Shown one piece after another: positions 18,006 through 27,303 of a stretch of 64,000 bases of DNA (position 1 is the stretch's first letter; the number at the start of each line of letters is the position of its first letter). Source of the stretch: an uncultured Pirellulaceae bacterium (GTDB taxonomy: Bacteria > Planctomycetota > Planctomycetia > Pirellulales > Pirellulaceae); NCBI GenBank assembly GCA_938083195.1, contig CALKCK010000042.1, positions 27,740 through 91,739 of the forward strand, read 5' to 3'. A program made the translations under genes and the position numbers. Under the pieces are notes generated by a model. It did not search any database and was not told where the DNA came from. It saw only the letters and a program-made list of their open reading frames with translations.

Positions 18006-20117
18006 CTATTTGCCACATCTCTCTATCGCTGCCTCTCCCACAAGCAGTGCGGGAACGTGCTTCGTCTCTGAGGAAGTTTCGCCAAGGCGAATGACACCAG
18101 CTTTCCACCTTGCCTGCCGCTTCCCAGCGATCGATGAGGCTTGATACTGCACCTCCTCAAGACAATCTTTCACAGCGTTCCATTCTTCGACCTTGAAAAT
18201 CCGAAACTCTGCAGTGACGCCTGGGGCCAGACGCTTTTCCAAACTTAAAGCAACGTGCCCCATGGTCATTCGTGGATTCAATTCCACTAATGGCTTTAAG
18301 CTTAAAGCTCCCGTCGCATCTTCAAAAACAAAGGCGTCGACTCCTAGATATCCATTAAATCCAACCTCACATAATGCTGGATTTAAATGTTCAGCAAGCC
18401 ACCGTTCCGTCCGTTGTAATCGAGCGCACCGATCCTCGAGCAAAAATCGTTTCGTCTCCAAATCGCAATTTGAAAATGGAGTCCCCAGCACCGTGCCTGA
18501 AAAACGACGTCCGCCGCTAACCACTGGTTGCGTCCAACCCATAAAATCAAGTGTTTGTTGCTGCAAGTCAAAATTCCACAAAAATGAAATGTCAACTCGC
18601 CGCAATAATTCCGGTTCGAGAATGCCTCGAGGTAACGAATCGCTCTCCCGCGACCGCGCGAATTCAGCCTCTAGCCAGCGCGAATCCTTTTCATCGATTG
18701 GCGAACCGCACGCGACTCTTCGCTGCCCTCGCCCGGCCGCACCAAGGTCCGTCTTGTAAATTGCATGCGTGTACCCCCGGTACTCGAAATCATGCAGAGC
18801 GGATTCAACCTCGAGCAAACTGCTCACTGGGTGGCCCAGCACCCCTTGGCTGGCAAACCAATCAGGTATTTCGTCGCATTCTCCCCGCTTCTCCATCCAC
18901 GTTCTCATTTTCGAAATACTCCAAGACTTGCGATATAGCAGAGCCTGTTCTCGATGCCATGGAGTCGAAGCATGCCGCAGCGAAGCTTTAAATGAATTGG
19001 CTATCTCATGATTCTTTGGAGTCCAAGCCCAAGGACTGCAGTCTCGTAGTTTTCTTTCAACTAACTTTTCCCGTTGATCGAGAGCAAAAAATTCGGGCAA
19101 CTCAACTCCCCGATCAATCCAGTGTTTTCGTAGTTCACTGGAAGGGGGACGGTGCGACAAAATCACATCATCCGGCTTGGAAACTGCGACCAACACCATC
19201 GCCAGATCCTGTTCCAATTGCAGCATCAAGGCTCTTGCCTTCGCTTGATTTTCACCCGCGAGTTCTGATTCAGCCCCTGGATCGAACCAGCGAACCGTTG
19301 CCGACCGCCCTCTTGATTTACTAAAAACCTCCATTGAAGCTATGAACTCTTCATTCAAACCAGCGCGTTTTCGTCCGTCACGATTGAATGCCCCATAAGT
19401 TCCTCGCCCTCGCTGCGGCGACATCGGAAATTCCAAGGCTTGTTGATAGGCTTGCCAATCCGTCTGCTTTTCGTTTTTCCATTCTCGAAACCATTGGAGC
19501 CCATGTTTGACATGACCAATTTCATCTTCATAGATCTGCCATAACAAATCCGATGTCACCTGGTCTCCCAGGCGATGAAACAACTTTGCAAAGTGCTGAC
19601 TGTAATCAAGATTCGCTTGCTCAAACGTCAGACTCAACCTCGCAACAAAATCGAGGGGAGACTGCATCGGCTCAACGACCCGCCAAAATTGACCACTTAA
19701 TGGGTAGCTCCCAAACTCAACGCCACATTCTTTCATGCGACGCAAATACATTCGGGTATGCTCCTGTTCCTCTTGAAGTGTCACCAACACGCCTCGGCGA
19801 AACGCATAGGGGGCGTTCGGGAACTTCAACAGAACCAACGCCATTAACTCCGTTGCCAGCAACTCGTGATTGGCGAGAAAATGAAGCAACTGGCCTCGCG
19901 CAAGATCGTTTCCAAGATTCTCATCTCGCGGCGGTTTGACATTTTTTCCAGCAATTGACTGCATCGCCAACTCCACCGGTCGACCCGGAGCGGTAATTGA
20001 GTGAACGACCGTCGACATTTCTGTTACCTCCGAAAAATCGAGATCTCCCGGAGCTGCCAATTTTTCTTCCAGTGTCGTTCCAAACACGATTTGTTCAGCA
20101 AATTCAGTTACATTCAT
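18006..20117 (-). CDS. DUF455-like ferritin-fold/ATP-grasp fusion protein
   Basis: About 703 residues, cytoplasmic. The N-terminal 270 residues are helical with carboxylate/His patterns of a di-iron ferritin-like domain (HELLATEL, EEQEH, FEQANLDY, EDEIGHVKHG), close to DUF455. The C-terminal 350 residues look like an ATP-grasp ligase: a long central segment, then DAFVFED and the Mg-binding signature ELNPRMTMG. ATP-grasp enzymes join a carboxylate to an amine or thiol; ferritin-like oxygenases oxidise C-H or C-N bonds. One chain with both suggests oxidation and ligation of the same peptide or amino-acid-like substrate. The ATG at 20117 is preferred; an in-frame GTG at 20129 is the alternative. 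The stop lies in a short duplication (CCACATCTCTATC at about 17994, similar at 18012). Confidence 0.78.
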   Translation of the reverse strand: MNVTEFAEQIVFGTTLEEKLAAPGDLDFSEVTEMSTVVHSITAPGRPVELAMQSIAGKNVKPPRDENLGNDLARGQLLHFLANHELLATELMALVLLKFPNAPYAFRRGVLVTLQEEQEHTRMYLRRMKECGVEFGSYPLSGQFWRVVEPMQSPLDFVARLSLTFEQANLDYSQHFAKLFHRLGDQVTSDLLWQIYEDEIGHVKHGLQWFREWKNEKQTDWQAYQQALEFPMSPQRGRGTYGAFNRDGRKRAGLNEEFIASMEVFSKSRGRSATVRWFDPGAESELAGENQAKARALMLQLEQDLAMVLVAVSKPDDVILSHRPPSSELRKHWIDRGVELPEFFALDQREKLVERKLRDCSPWAWTPKNHEIANSFKASLRHASTPWHREQALLYRKSWSISKMRTWMEKRGECDEIPDWFASQGVLGHPVSSLLEVESALHDFEYRGYTHAIYKTDLGAAGRGQRRVACGSPIDEKDSRWLEAEFARSRESDSLPRGILEPELLRRVDISFLWNFDLQQQTLDFMGWTQPVVSGGRRFSGTVLGTPFSNCDLETKRFLLEDRCARLQRTERWLAEHLNPALCEVGFNGYLGVDAFVFEDATGALSLKPLVELNPRMTMGHVALSLEKRLAPGVTAEFRIFKVEEWNAVKDCLEEVQYQASSIAGKRQARWKAGVIRLGETSSETKHVPALLVGEAAIERCGK

Positions 20118-20351
20118 CTCGTCAACCACACCCTACAAAACGCCAGAACCTATTAGCATGCCCAAATAGCATGCCCAAAAATACGCAAAAAGAAAATGCC
20201 ACAATCGTAAACGATCGCTCTAGAATCCATTTCCTCGACAATTATTTCCTTTAGACTATTCCCTTTAGACTATCACCAAATCATAGAGTAAGTCACCGGT
20301 GACACATCGACACCTTTCCACCCGTTTCTTGACCTTGCGACTTTGAGCACC

Positions 20352-22763
20352 ATGAGTCAACGATTTTTTTTACCATCTGCGGTGATCCAAAGAGCCTTTC
20401 TGGTCTCTCTCTTTTCAATTAGCACACTTGCATTCCAGACACTTGTATTGCAGACACTTGGGCAAGAAGTGGTAGAAGAAAAAGCAAATTTCCCGGCCGA
20501 ACAGATTGAGTTTTTTGAAGCCAAAATACGCCCGCTCCTCATTGAAAAATGTTATCACTGTCACAGTACCGACGCGCCAGAACTGCGGGGCGGCCTGTAC
20601 GTCGACAGCCGACTTGGGTTAATCACCGGTGGTGATTCAGGGACTGCAATCACGCCGGGGCACCCCGACGATAGTTTGTTGATCGATTCCATCAACTACA
20701 CTTCCATGGAAATGCCCCCTGACGGAAAACTCAATCCGGAACAAATTGCTGCGCTAACCCAGTGGGTTGAAATGGGTGCTCCATGGCCAAGAGTAACTTC
20801 AGCACCGGGAACCCGTCCGACGTCTGAAAAAACTGACTGGTCTAGCTTTGATTGGGAAGCGGCACGACAAAGCCATTGGGCTTGGCAACCGGTAAAGCGC
20901 CCCTTGCTGATCAACCCAACCCCCGAATCTGGTCTCAGCCCGATTGACTATTTTGTCACTGCCAGACGGACCGCCGCAAACTTACCCTCGAACTCCCCTG
21001 CCAGTCCAGTAATTTTAGCGCGTCGCATCTACAACGACCTTATCGGGATCCCACCCACTCCTGCCCAGGTGGATTCTTTCGTTTTATCCGCTGCCGCGGA
21101 TTACCCACAAGCCGTAGCAACTTTAGTGGATGAGTTATTAGCAACACCGCAGTACGGACAACGATGGGCGAGGCACTGGCTGGATGTCGCCCGATTTAGT
21201 GATGGTCGGGGCGGATTCATGGACAACAAACCGCTAGATCAAGCCTGGCGTTATCGCGACTGGGTGGTTGATTCTTTTAACAAAGACTTACCCATTAACG
21301 AATTCATACGGCTTCAAATTACCGGTGACCTTTCAACTCAAAACGATCAAGCCATCGCAACTGGCTTTTTTGCATTGGGGCCAACCTATCAATCCGACGG
21401 CGGCGACCCCGACAGTGTCGCCCAAGCGAAAGGCGAAACCTTAGATGATCGAGTCGACACACTCACCCGCGGACTCATGGGAATCACAGGATCTTGCGCA
21501 CGCTGTCATGATCATAAATTTGATCCAATTCCGCAAATCGATTACTACTCGCTTGCCGGTATCTTTAACAACACCACGGTTCATGACCGACCCCTGGCTC
21601 CCGCAGAAATAGTCAATCAATTTAATCAACACCGACAGCAAGTCGACGCACTCAATAAAAAAATCAACCCGCTCCAAAACAAACTGCGGCAGGAAAAACG
21701 GGAGCCAACGCTCGATGAGCAAGAAAGTCTCGATCAGTGGATTCCAAATTTAGAAACGCTGCTCGCAGATCAACCCCCAGGTTATGAAACTGCACATTCC
21801 CTCCGCGATACCGGCAATGCAAATATGAAAATTGCGATTCGGGGTAATTTGCGAAAAACTGGGGACGTCGCTCCTCGTCGATTCCTGCGTTTGATATCTT
21901 CAGGAAACACGGAAGCGTACCAAAATGGGAGCGGACGAGTCGAGCTCGCCAATGCAATCATTCACTCAGAAAACCCGCTTACCACGCGTGTATTTGTGAA
22001 CCGAATTTGGATGCACCATTTTGGCACCGGATTGGTATCGACACCTAGCAACTTTGGAACACTTGGAGAAAAACCAACCCATCCAAAACTATTGGATTGG
22101 CTGGCAAGCGAATTTGTCGCCGACGGCTGGTCTTTGAAATCGCTTCATCGGAAAATAATGAACTCGCAAACCTACCAATTAAGCAGCGAAAATAATCCAG
22201 AAGCATTTCGTCGCGACGGCGACAACCGTTTACTGTGGCGAATGTCACCGCGGCGGATGGACATTGAATCGCTTCGAGATTCGCTTTTAGCTGTCACCGG
22301 CGAATTGGATATGCAAGCCGGCGGGCCATCCCTGCCGGACACAACGAGAAACAAACGTCGAACGCTGTACGCCAAAGTAAGTCGTAACGGCGACGTCTAT
22401 GAATCCGACCGTTTTCTTCGACGTTTTGATTTCCCACTCATGCGAGCAACCGTTGCCCAACGTCCAAATAGTATCGTTCCTCAACAGTTTCTTTTTCTTT
22501 TGAATAGCGATTTCATGACGGCGCGTGCAAAATCACTTGTGCAGCGGCTTGGCAATCCAGCAGGTAACCCTTCAGCAGGCAATTCCGATACGGAGAAAAT
22601 CCACCTAGCCTATCGCTGGCTCTACCAGCGCGAACCCAACCCCGAAGAGATCGAAATTGGATTACAATTTATTAAGAGTGATCAAAACACAGATCATTTA
22701 TCGAATTGGGATCGGTACGCCCAAGTACTTTTGAGTGCGAATGAGTTTATGTACGTCCGGTAA
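20352..22763 (+). CDS. PSD1-type cytochrome protein (DUF1549/DUF1553)
   Basis: About 803 residues with a signal peptide. An N-terminal planctomycete cytochrome domain carries CYHCH (Cys67, Cys70, His71) in the typical context KIRPLLIEKCYHCHSxDAPELRGGL. DUF1549 follows (LARRIYNDLIGIPPTPAQV to YGQRWARHWLDVARFSDGRGG), with a second haem-like CARCHDHKFDPI (from Cys382). DUF1553 occupies the C-terminal third (TRVFVNRIWMHHFGTGLVSTPSNFG, LLWRMSPRRMDIESLRD). These proteins are nearly always encoded upstream of a DUF1501 gene, as here with a 44-bp gap. They are thought to be periplasmic redox enzymes; the substrate is unknown. The ATG at 20352 is the likely start; an in-frame TTG at 20343 is less likely. 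Confidence 0.9.
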   Translation: MSQRFFLPSAVIQRAFLVSLFSISTLAFQTLVLQTLGQEVVEEKANFPAEQIEFFEAKIRPLLIEKCYHCHSTDAPELRGGLYVDSRLGLITGGDSGTAITPGHPDDSLLIDSINYTSMEMPPDGKLNPEQIAALTQWVEMGAPWPRVTSAPGTRPTSEKTDWSSFDWEAARQSHWAWQPVKRPLLINPTPESGLSPIDYFVTARRTAANLPSNSPASPVILARRIYNDLIGIPPTPAQVDSFVLSAAADYPQAVATLVDELLATPQYGQRWARHWLDVARFSDGRGGFMDNKPLDQAWRYRDWVVDSFNKDLPINEFIRLQITGDLSTQNDQAIATGFFALGPTYQSDGGDPDSVAQAKGETLDDRVDTLTRGLMGITGSCARCHDHKFDPIPQIDYYSLAGIFNNTTVHDRPLAPAEIVNQFNQHRQQVDALNKKINPLQNKLRQEKREPTLDEQESLDQWIPNLETLLADQPPGYETAHSLRDTGNANMKIAIRGNLRKTGDVAPRRFLRLISSGNTEAYQNGSGRVELANAIIHSENPLTTRVFVNRIWMHHFGTGLVSTPSNFGTLGEKPTHPKLLDWLASEFVADGWSLKSLHRKIMNSQTYQLSSENNPEAFRRDGDNRLLWRMSPRRMDIESLRDSLLAVTGELDMQAGGPSLPDTTRNKRRTLYAKVSRNGDVYESDRFLRRFDFPLMRATVAQRPNSIVPQQFLFLLNSDFMTARAKSLVQRLGNPAGNPSAGNSDTEKIHLAYRWLYQREPNPEEIEIGLQFIKSDQNTDHLSNWDRYAQVLLSANEFMYVR

Positions 22764-22807
22764 ATTACACTTTAGTTACTCAAGACACCCCCCAACAGGC
22801 TCATCGC

Positions 22808-24244
22808 ATGTTCCATCGCAACCCAATTCCATCCCTGACTCGCCGCGACGCTTTGCGAAAACTTGGGGCAGGCTTTGGCACCATGGGACTCGCCAGCGTT
22901 CTTTCGCAAACACACCTACTAGGCAGCCAACTTTCTGAAACAAGTCGCAACACCTCACCGTTAGCACCCAAGCCGCCGCATTTTGCTCCAAAAGCGAAAC
23001 GCGTTATTCAGCTATTCATGCCGGGCGGACCTTCGCAAGTTGACACATTCGACTACAAGCCTGAAATTGCAAAACACGCCGGCGAGCGTCCTGAATGTGT
23101 CGATCGAAAATCTCTGCGAAATACAAAAATGGGACTGATGCCGTCTCCCTATGCTTTTAAACAGTACGGCCAATGTGGCAAATACGTTAGCGAAATTTTT
23201 CCGCACACTGCCCAATGTGTTGATGACATTTGCTTTATTCATTCGATGCACACCGACATCCCCGAGCATGCCGGGGCGATGATGATGATGAATGCAGGAC
23301 ACTTGCAACCAAGTCGACCCAGCATGGGTTCATGGATGGTATATGGACTCGGCACCGAAAACCAAGATCTACCCGGATTCATTGCAATGAGCCCGCGGGC
23401 TCAACCTCGTAACAAACTGGCTAACTGGAGCAATGCTTTTTTACCGGGTGCCTACACTGGGACTTACGTCAACATTCACGACATGAAACCCGAACGCATT
23501 CTCGATGACCTTAAAAACAAATGGCTTCCCAAGGTCGACCAGCGAAAACAGGCTGACCTCTTAGCCCGACTGAACCAATTAGACCTCCACCGACAACAAG
23601 GAGATCAACAGCTAGAAGCCAGCATTCAGGCTATGGAAATGGCATTCCGAATGCAATTTGCCGTTCCTGACGCGTTCGATACGTCTCGAGAAACCAAATC
23701 CACACTGGAAATGTACGGCAATAGCGAATATGCAAAAGGCTGTCTCTTAGCCCGACGCTTAATCGAGCGAGGTGTTCGAACCGTCCAGCTTTCACTCTCC
23801 ATCGATGGCTACGATATCGCATGGGATACCGGTCATGGGAATATTGTCGATGGCCATCGCAAACTTGCTACTGCCTGTGATCAAGGAATTGCGGCTTTGA
23901 TCCAAGACCTGAAACAGCGTGGCCTTTTCGATGAAACACTGATCATCTGGGGGGGTGAATTTGGTCGGGCTCCGACATCTGAGGGACAAAAAGGACGCGA
24001 CCATGACCATTACGGATTCACAACCTGGATGGCCGGCGGTGGCGTCAAAGGGGGAATCAGCTATGGAGCCACTGACGAATTTGGCTTAACAGCGGTAGAA
24101 AACCGCGTGCACGTGCACGACCTCCACGCCACAATCCTCCATTTGATGGGACTTGACCATGAACAACTGACCTACCGATACAGCGGGCGTGATTACCGCC
24201 TGACGGATGTTGGTGGAACCGTCATTTCAGACATCATTGCTTGA
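22808..24244 (+). CDS. DUF1501 domain secreted protein
   Basis: 478 residues, normal family length. A Tat-like signal (TRRDALRKLGAGFG plus a hydrophobic run) suggests export in folded form. Landmarks are VIQLFMPGGPSQVDTFDYKP, SWMVYGLGTENQDLPGFI, WDTGHGNIVDGH and the metal-site-like IWGGEFGRAPTSEGQKGRDHDHYGF. DUF1501 has an alkaline phosphatase/sulfatase-like fold without a proven reaction. It is probably co-transcribed with the PSD1 gene and possibly with the PfkB gene that starts 51 bp later. Confidence 0.9.
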   Translation: MFHRNPIPSLTRRDALRKLGAGFGTMGLASVLSQTHLLGSQLSETSRNTSPLAPKPPHFAPKAKRVIQLFMPGGPSQVDTFDYKPEIAKHAGERPECVDRKSLRNTKMGLMPSPYAFKQYGQCGKYVSEIFPHTAQCVDDICFIHSMHTDIPEHAGAMMMMNAGHLQPSRPSMGSWMVYGLGTENQDLPGFIAMSPRAQPRNKLANWSNAFLPGAYTGTYVNIHDMKPERILDDLKNKWLPKVDQRKQADLLARLNQLDLHRQQGDQQLEASIQAMEMAFRMQFAVPDAFDTSRETKSTLEMYGNSEYAKGCLLARRLIERGVRTVQLSLSIDGYDIAWDTGHGNIVDGHRKLATACDQGIAALIQDLKQRGLFDETLIIWGGEFGRAPTSEGQKGRDHDHYGFTTWMAGGGVKGGISYGATDEFGLTAVENRVHVHDLHATILHLMGLDHEQLTYRYSGRDYRLTDVGGTVISDIIA

Positions 24245-24295
24245 TCCTGCCTTTCACCATAATAAAACTTGCGCTGCATCCCATTGGTAGAATTA

Positions 24296-25171
24296 ATGAC
24301 CTCTCCTCGGATTATTTCTTTCGGCGAAGTCCTCTGGGATATTTTTCCTGACGGCGAAAAATTTGGCGGTGCACCTGCCAATTTTGCCTGTCACGCGGCG
24401 ATCCTAGGTGGAGAGGTATCCATGGTTACGGCCCTTGGTAATGACCGTCGTGGTCAACTCGCTATCAATACTTTAGAAGACTACGGAATTGATACCGAAT
24501 TAATTCAAATCTCACCGAACACCTCAACCGGCATCGTCCAGATTGAATTGGACGCTTTCGGTAAACCTGAATTTACCATTCAACCCAATTCTGCTTGGGA
24601 TACCGTCGCCTGGAATTCGAATTTAGCCGAACGCATTCCAAACGCCGACGCCGTTTATTTTGGAACCCTCGGCCAACGTCAGGAGCCCGCTCGGTCTACT
24701 ATCCAGCAAGCCCTTGCCACCGCCGCAAGATCCAAAGTAACTCGAATTGTCGATATCAACCTACGGGCTCCATTTTTTACCAAAGACACCATCACTTATT
24801 CCATCATGCACGCCAGCCTTCTTAAGTTGAGTGATGAGGAACTTCCACTTGTCTGCCAAGCGTTAAATATTACTCTCGAGAAATCTGCCGAAGCATCCCT
24901 GCAACGCATCAAATCAATCGCTGACCTTGAAGGAATCGTGATGACGTGCGGAGAGAAGGGAGCAATCCTCGTGAACGATAATGGAACGGTAAATCAACCT
25001 GCGTTTCCAACTGAAGTAAAAGATACTGTCGGCGCGGGAGATTCATTTGCCGCCGCATTTTTGATGGGCTGGCTCCAAGGTAAATCCGACGACCTAATCT
25101 TGCAGCAAGCGTGCACAATTGCATCGACGACTTGCAACCACTGGGGAGCTGTTCCCACCCGCCCTCGCTGA
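24296..25171 (+). CDS. PfkB-family carbohydrate kinase
   Basis: 291 residues, cytoplasmic. The N-terminus SFGEVLWDIFPDGEKFGGAPANFACHAAILGG is the PfkB substrate-binding block and DTVGAGDSFAAAF (Gly246-Asp249) the C-terminal signature with the catalytic Asp249. This family phosphorylates fructose, ribose, 2-keto-3-deoxygluconate and similar sugars; the sequence resembles fructokinase-like members but the sugar cannot be read from it. Placed just before GH43 and the multi-GH gene, it is a natural entry kinase for the released sugar. The ATG at 24296 is chosen; an in-frame TTG at 24269 would add nine unlikely residues. Confidence 0.88.
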   Translation: MTSPRIISFGEVLWDIFPDGEKFGGAPANFACHAAILGGEVSMVTALGNDRRGQLAINTLEDYGIDTELIQISPNTSTGIVQIELDAFGKPEFTIQPNSAWDTVAWNSNLAERIPNADAVYFGTLGQRQEPARSTIQQALATAARSKVTRIVDINLRAPFFTKDTITYSIMHASLLKLSDEELPLVCQALNITLEKSAEASLQRIKSIADLEGIVMTCGEKGAILVNDNGTVNQPAFPTEVKDTVGAGDSFAAAFLMGWLQGKSDDLILQQACTIASTTCNHWGAVPTRPR

Positions 25172-25350
25172 AAGCCATACCTTGATTGCCGGGAATCCCC
25201 GTAAGTCTACCCGTCGACACCATTTGTAATCTAACACTTCAACATGACCCAAGCTGACTACATTTCTAAACACTGCTGAACTCCTTTGCGATATTTCCAA
25301 TTGTCTTTTTTTCGGTTGTGTAGACCTACGTTTCTGATCAAAATAAGGCG

Positions 25351-26907
25351 ATGATCAAGAACCCCATTCTCCCTGGATTTAACCCAGATCCATCCATCTG
25401 TCGGGTTGGCGATGATTACTTCATCGCGACATCAACCTTTGAATGGTTCCCTGGCGTTCAAATTCATCACTCGCGCGACCTAGTCCATTGGCGACTACTG
25501 ACGCATGCACTGAAGGAAACCCGACTGCTAGATTTAAAAGGGGTGCCAAGTTCCGGAGGTGTTTGGGCGCCTGCCTTAAGTCATCGCGACGGGCTGTTCT
25601 ATCTTTGCTACACCGTCGTTCACCAACACGAAGCCGCCACCAAAGATACGCCGAACTTTCTAGTTACATCGCCCTCGATTGAAGGTCCCTGGTCCGATCC
25701 AGTGATGATCAATGCATCTGGTTTTGACCCATCTTTATTTCACGATCGAGATGGCAAGAAATACTGGCTTAATATGGTGTGGGATCACCGCCCCAACAAA
25801 CATCCCTTTCTTGGAATCGCGCTCCAGCCATTTGACCCCGTCGAAAATCGTCTTACTGGAAAACCAGAACTTATTTTTAAAGGCAGCGAAATTGGCTTGA
25901 CCGAAGGGCCGCATTTATATCAACGCAATGACTGGTATTACCTGCTTACAGCCGAAGGAGGAACCGAATACGAACATGCAGTCACGCTTGCCCGATCGCG
26001 AAATATACTGGGTCCTTACGAGATCCATCCTGCCAATCCAATTCTAACGTCCAACGGGCACCCCAATCTCAAACTCCAAAAAGCGGGTCATGCCAGCCTT
26101 GTAGAAACGCAAACCGGACAGTGGTACATGCCTCACCTTTGCGGGCGCCCCTTGCCCGATACACAACGCTGCAATCTTGGTCGCGAAACTGCGATTCAGC
26201 AAGTCGAATGGCGGGACGACGACTGGCTCTACCTCATCGGCGAGGGCAACTCACCAGCCAACGAAGTTGCGGCTCCCAATCTGCCGTCACATCCGTGGCC
26301 TACAACGCCTGCACGCGCTCCCTTCGATTCGATTCAATATGCTACGCCACGCTTGCCGTCAACCTGCGTGATTCGCAAACCTGAAAAACTAACTCTCCAA
26401 GGTTCCGAATCTCTGGAATCCTGTTTTGAACAGGCGATGCTCGCCCGCCGTTTAACGACTCAGCAAGCTGCTGCAAAAACAAAAATTCAATTTAAGCCCG
26501 ATTCATTTCAGCAAATGGCGGGACTGGTGGTTTATTACAACAACCATTTATTTCATTATCTCTATCTGACCTACGATGAAGAATTTGGCACCTGCCTTCA
26601 AATTCACAGTTGTGATGACGGAACTTCGTCGTTTCCGCTGGCAGAGCATCCCGTGTCCGTGTCCCGCAGCGAACTATTTTTCAAAGTAGAAATCGATCAT
26701 TGCCGACTCCAATTTTTTTGGTCAAACGACGATCAAACTTACACTCCCGTCGGTGATGAACTCGACGCCTCCATTCTCTCCGATGACCATGGCAAACACT
26801 GGGGCTTTACCGGTTCCTTCATCGGACTTGCCTGCCAGGATCTAACCGGTGGCAGACAACCTGCCGAGTTTGACTTTTTAGAATTAGTCGAGCTGCAAAA
26901 TGACTAG
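25351..26907 (+). CDS. GH43 beta-xylosidase/arabinofuranosidase-like enzyme
   Basis: 518 residues without a signal peptide, so probably cytoplasmic. The five-bladed GH43 propeller occupies about 1-310 with the triad visible: Asp13 in GFNPDPS (base), Asp126 in SGFDPSLFHD (pKa modulator) and Glu185 in GLTEGPHLY (acid). The opening NPILPGFNPDPSICRVGDDYF is very close to XynB-type beta-xylosidases. Residues about 320-518 form the C-terminal concanavalin-like sandwich usual for that group (MAGLVVYYNN, WGFTGSFIGLACQDLTG). It should release xylose or arabinose from short oligosaccharides. AAGG lies just ahead of the ATG. Between the sugar kinase and the giant hydrolase, it marks the locus as directed at a xylose-containing glycan. 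Confidence 0.9.
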   Translation: MIKNPILPGFNPDPSICRVGDDYFIATSTFEWFPGVQIHHSRDLVHWRLLTHALKETRLLDLKGVPSSGGVWAPALSHRDGLFYLCYTVVHQHEAATKDTPNFLVTSPSIEGPWSDPVMINASGFDPSLFHDRDGKKYWLNMVWDHRPNKHPFLGIALQPFDPVENRLTGKPELIFKGSEIGLTEGPHLYQRNDWYYLLTAEGGTEYEHAVTLARSRNILGPYEIHPANPILTSNGHPNLKLQKAGHASLVETQTGQWYMPHLCGRPLPDTQRCNLGRETAIQQVEWRDDDWLYLIGEGNSPANEVAAPNLPSHPWPTTPARAPFDSIQYATPRLPSTCVIRKPEKLTLQGSESLESCFEQAMLARRLTTQQAAAKTKIQFKPDSFQQMAGLVVYYNNHLFHYLYLTYDEEFGTCLQIHSCDDGTSSFPLAEHPVSVSRSELFFKVEIDHCRLQFFWSNDDQTYTPVGDELDASILSDDHGKHWGFTGSFIGLACQDLTGGRQPAEFDFLELVELQND

Positions 26908-27303
26908 ACCAAGACCTCACACGCCATAACTACAAACAGATACTTCCGACCCAAACGACTGGTATTTCCCCTACAACGATCTCGGATTCAAGCACTACTT
27001 TTATCGCCTGAAACCACTTCCTTTTAAAAACATGAACGATTGCAGATTAACCTCTTTTTCCAGTAGTTTTTCTTACCGACAGGTCGCCTCCAGCGTAGTA
27101 GATTAAGAAGTAGAAATAATTGTCATTCCACCTCGCTCTTTCGGATGACTACCACGCGTTGACAACCGTCTTCAGAATGGTTCCAGCCTGTTGACGGTTA
27201 AGTTCCCTCCAAGAAATTCAGCGAATTGATTTTCGCTCCCAACTCAATCCCCGTTGAAAAATCACCAGCTATGTTCCAACTTTGTCGTTACGAAGAACTC
27301 ACT
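26908..27303. other. Intergenic region, about 400 bp
   Basis: Leader of the giant hydrolase gene. A TTGACA box occurs at about 27159, but no good -10 was seen at the right distance. In-frame ATG codons at 27226 and 27271 precede the preferred start at 27304. No repeat or RNA recognised. Confidence 0.3.

Noticed and set aside
18193..19939. Several long plus-strand ORFs opposite the ferritin/ATP-grasp gene
   Set aside because: They are low-complexity, Ser/Arg/Pro-rich antisense shadows of a well-supported gene.
20352..24244. Bacterial microcompartment or fucose/rhamnose locus, as found in some planctomycetes
   Set aside because: No shell protein, aldolase or aldehyde dehydrogenase was found anywhere in the window.
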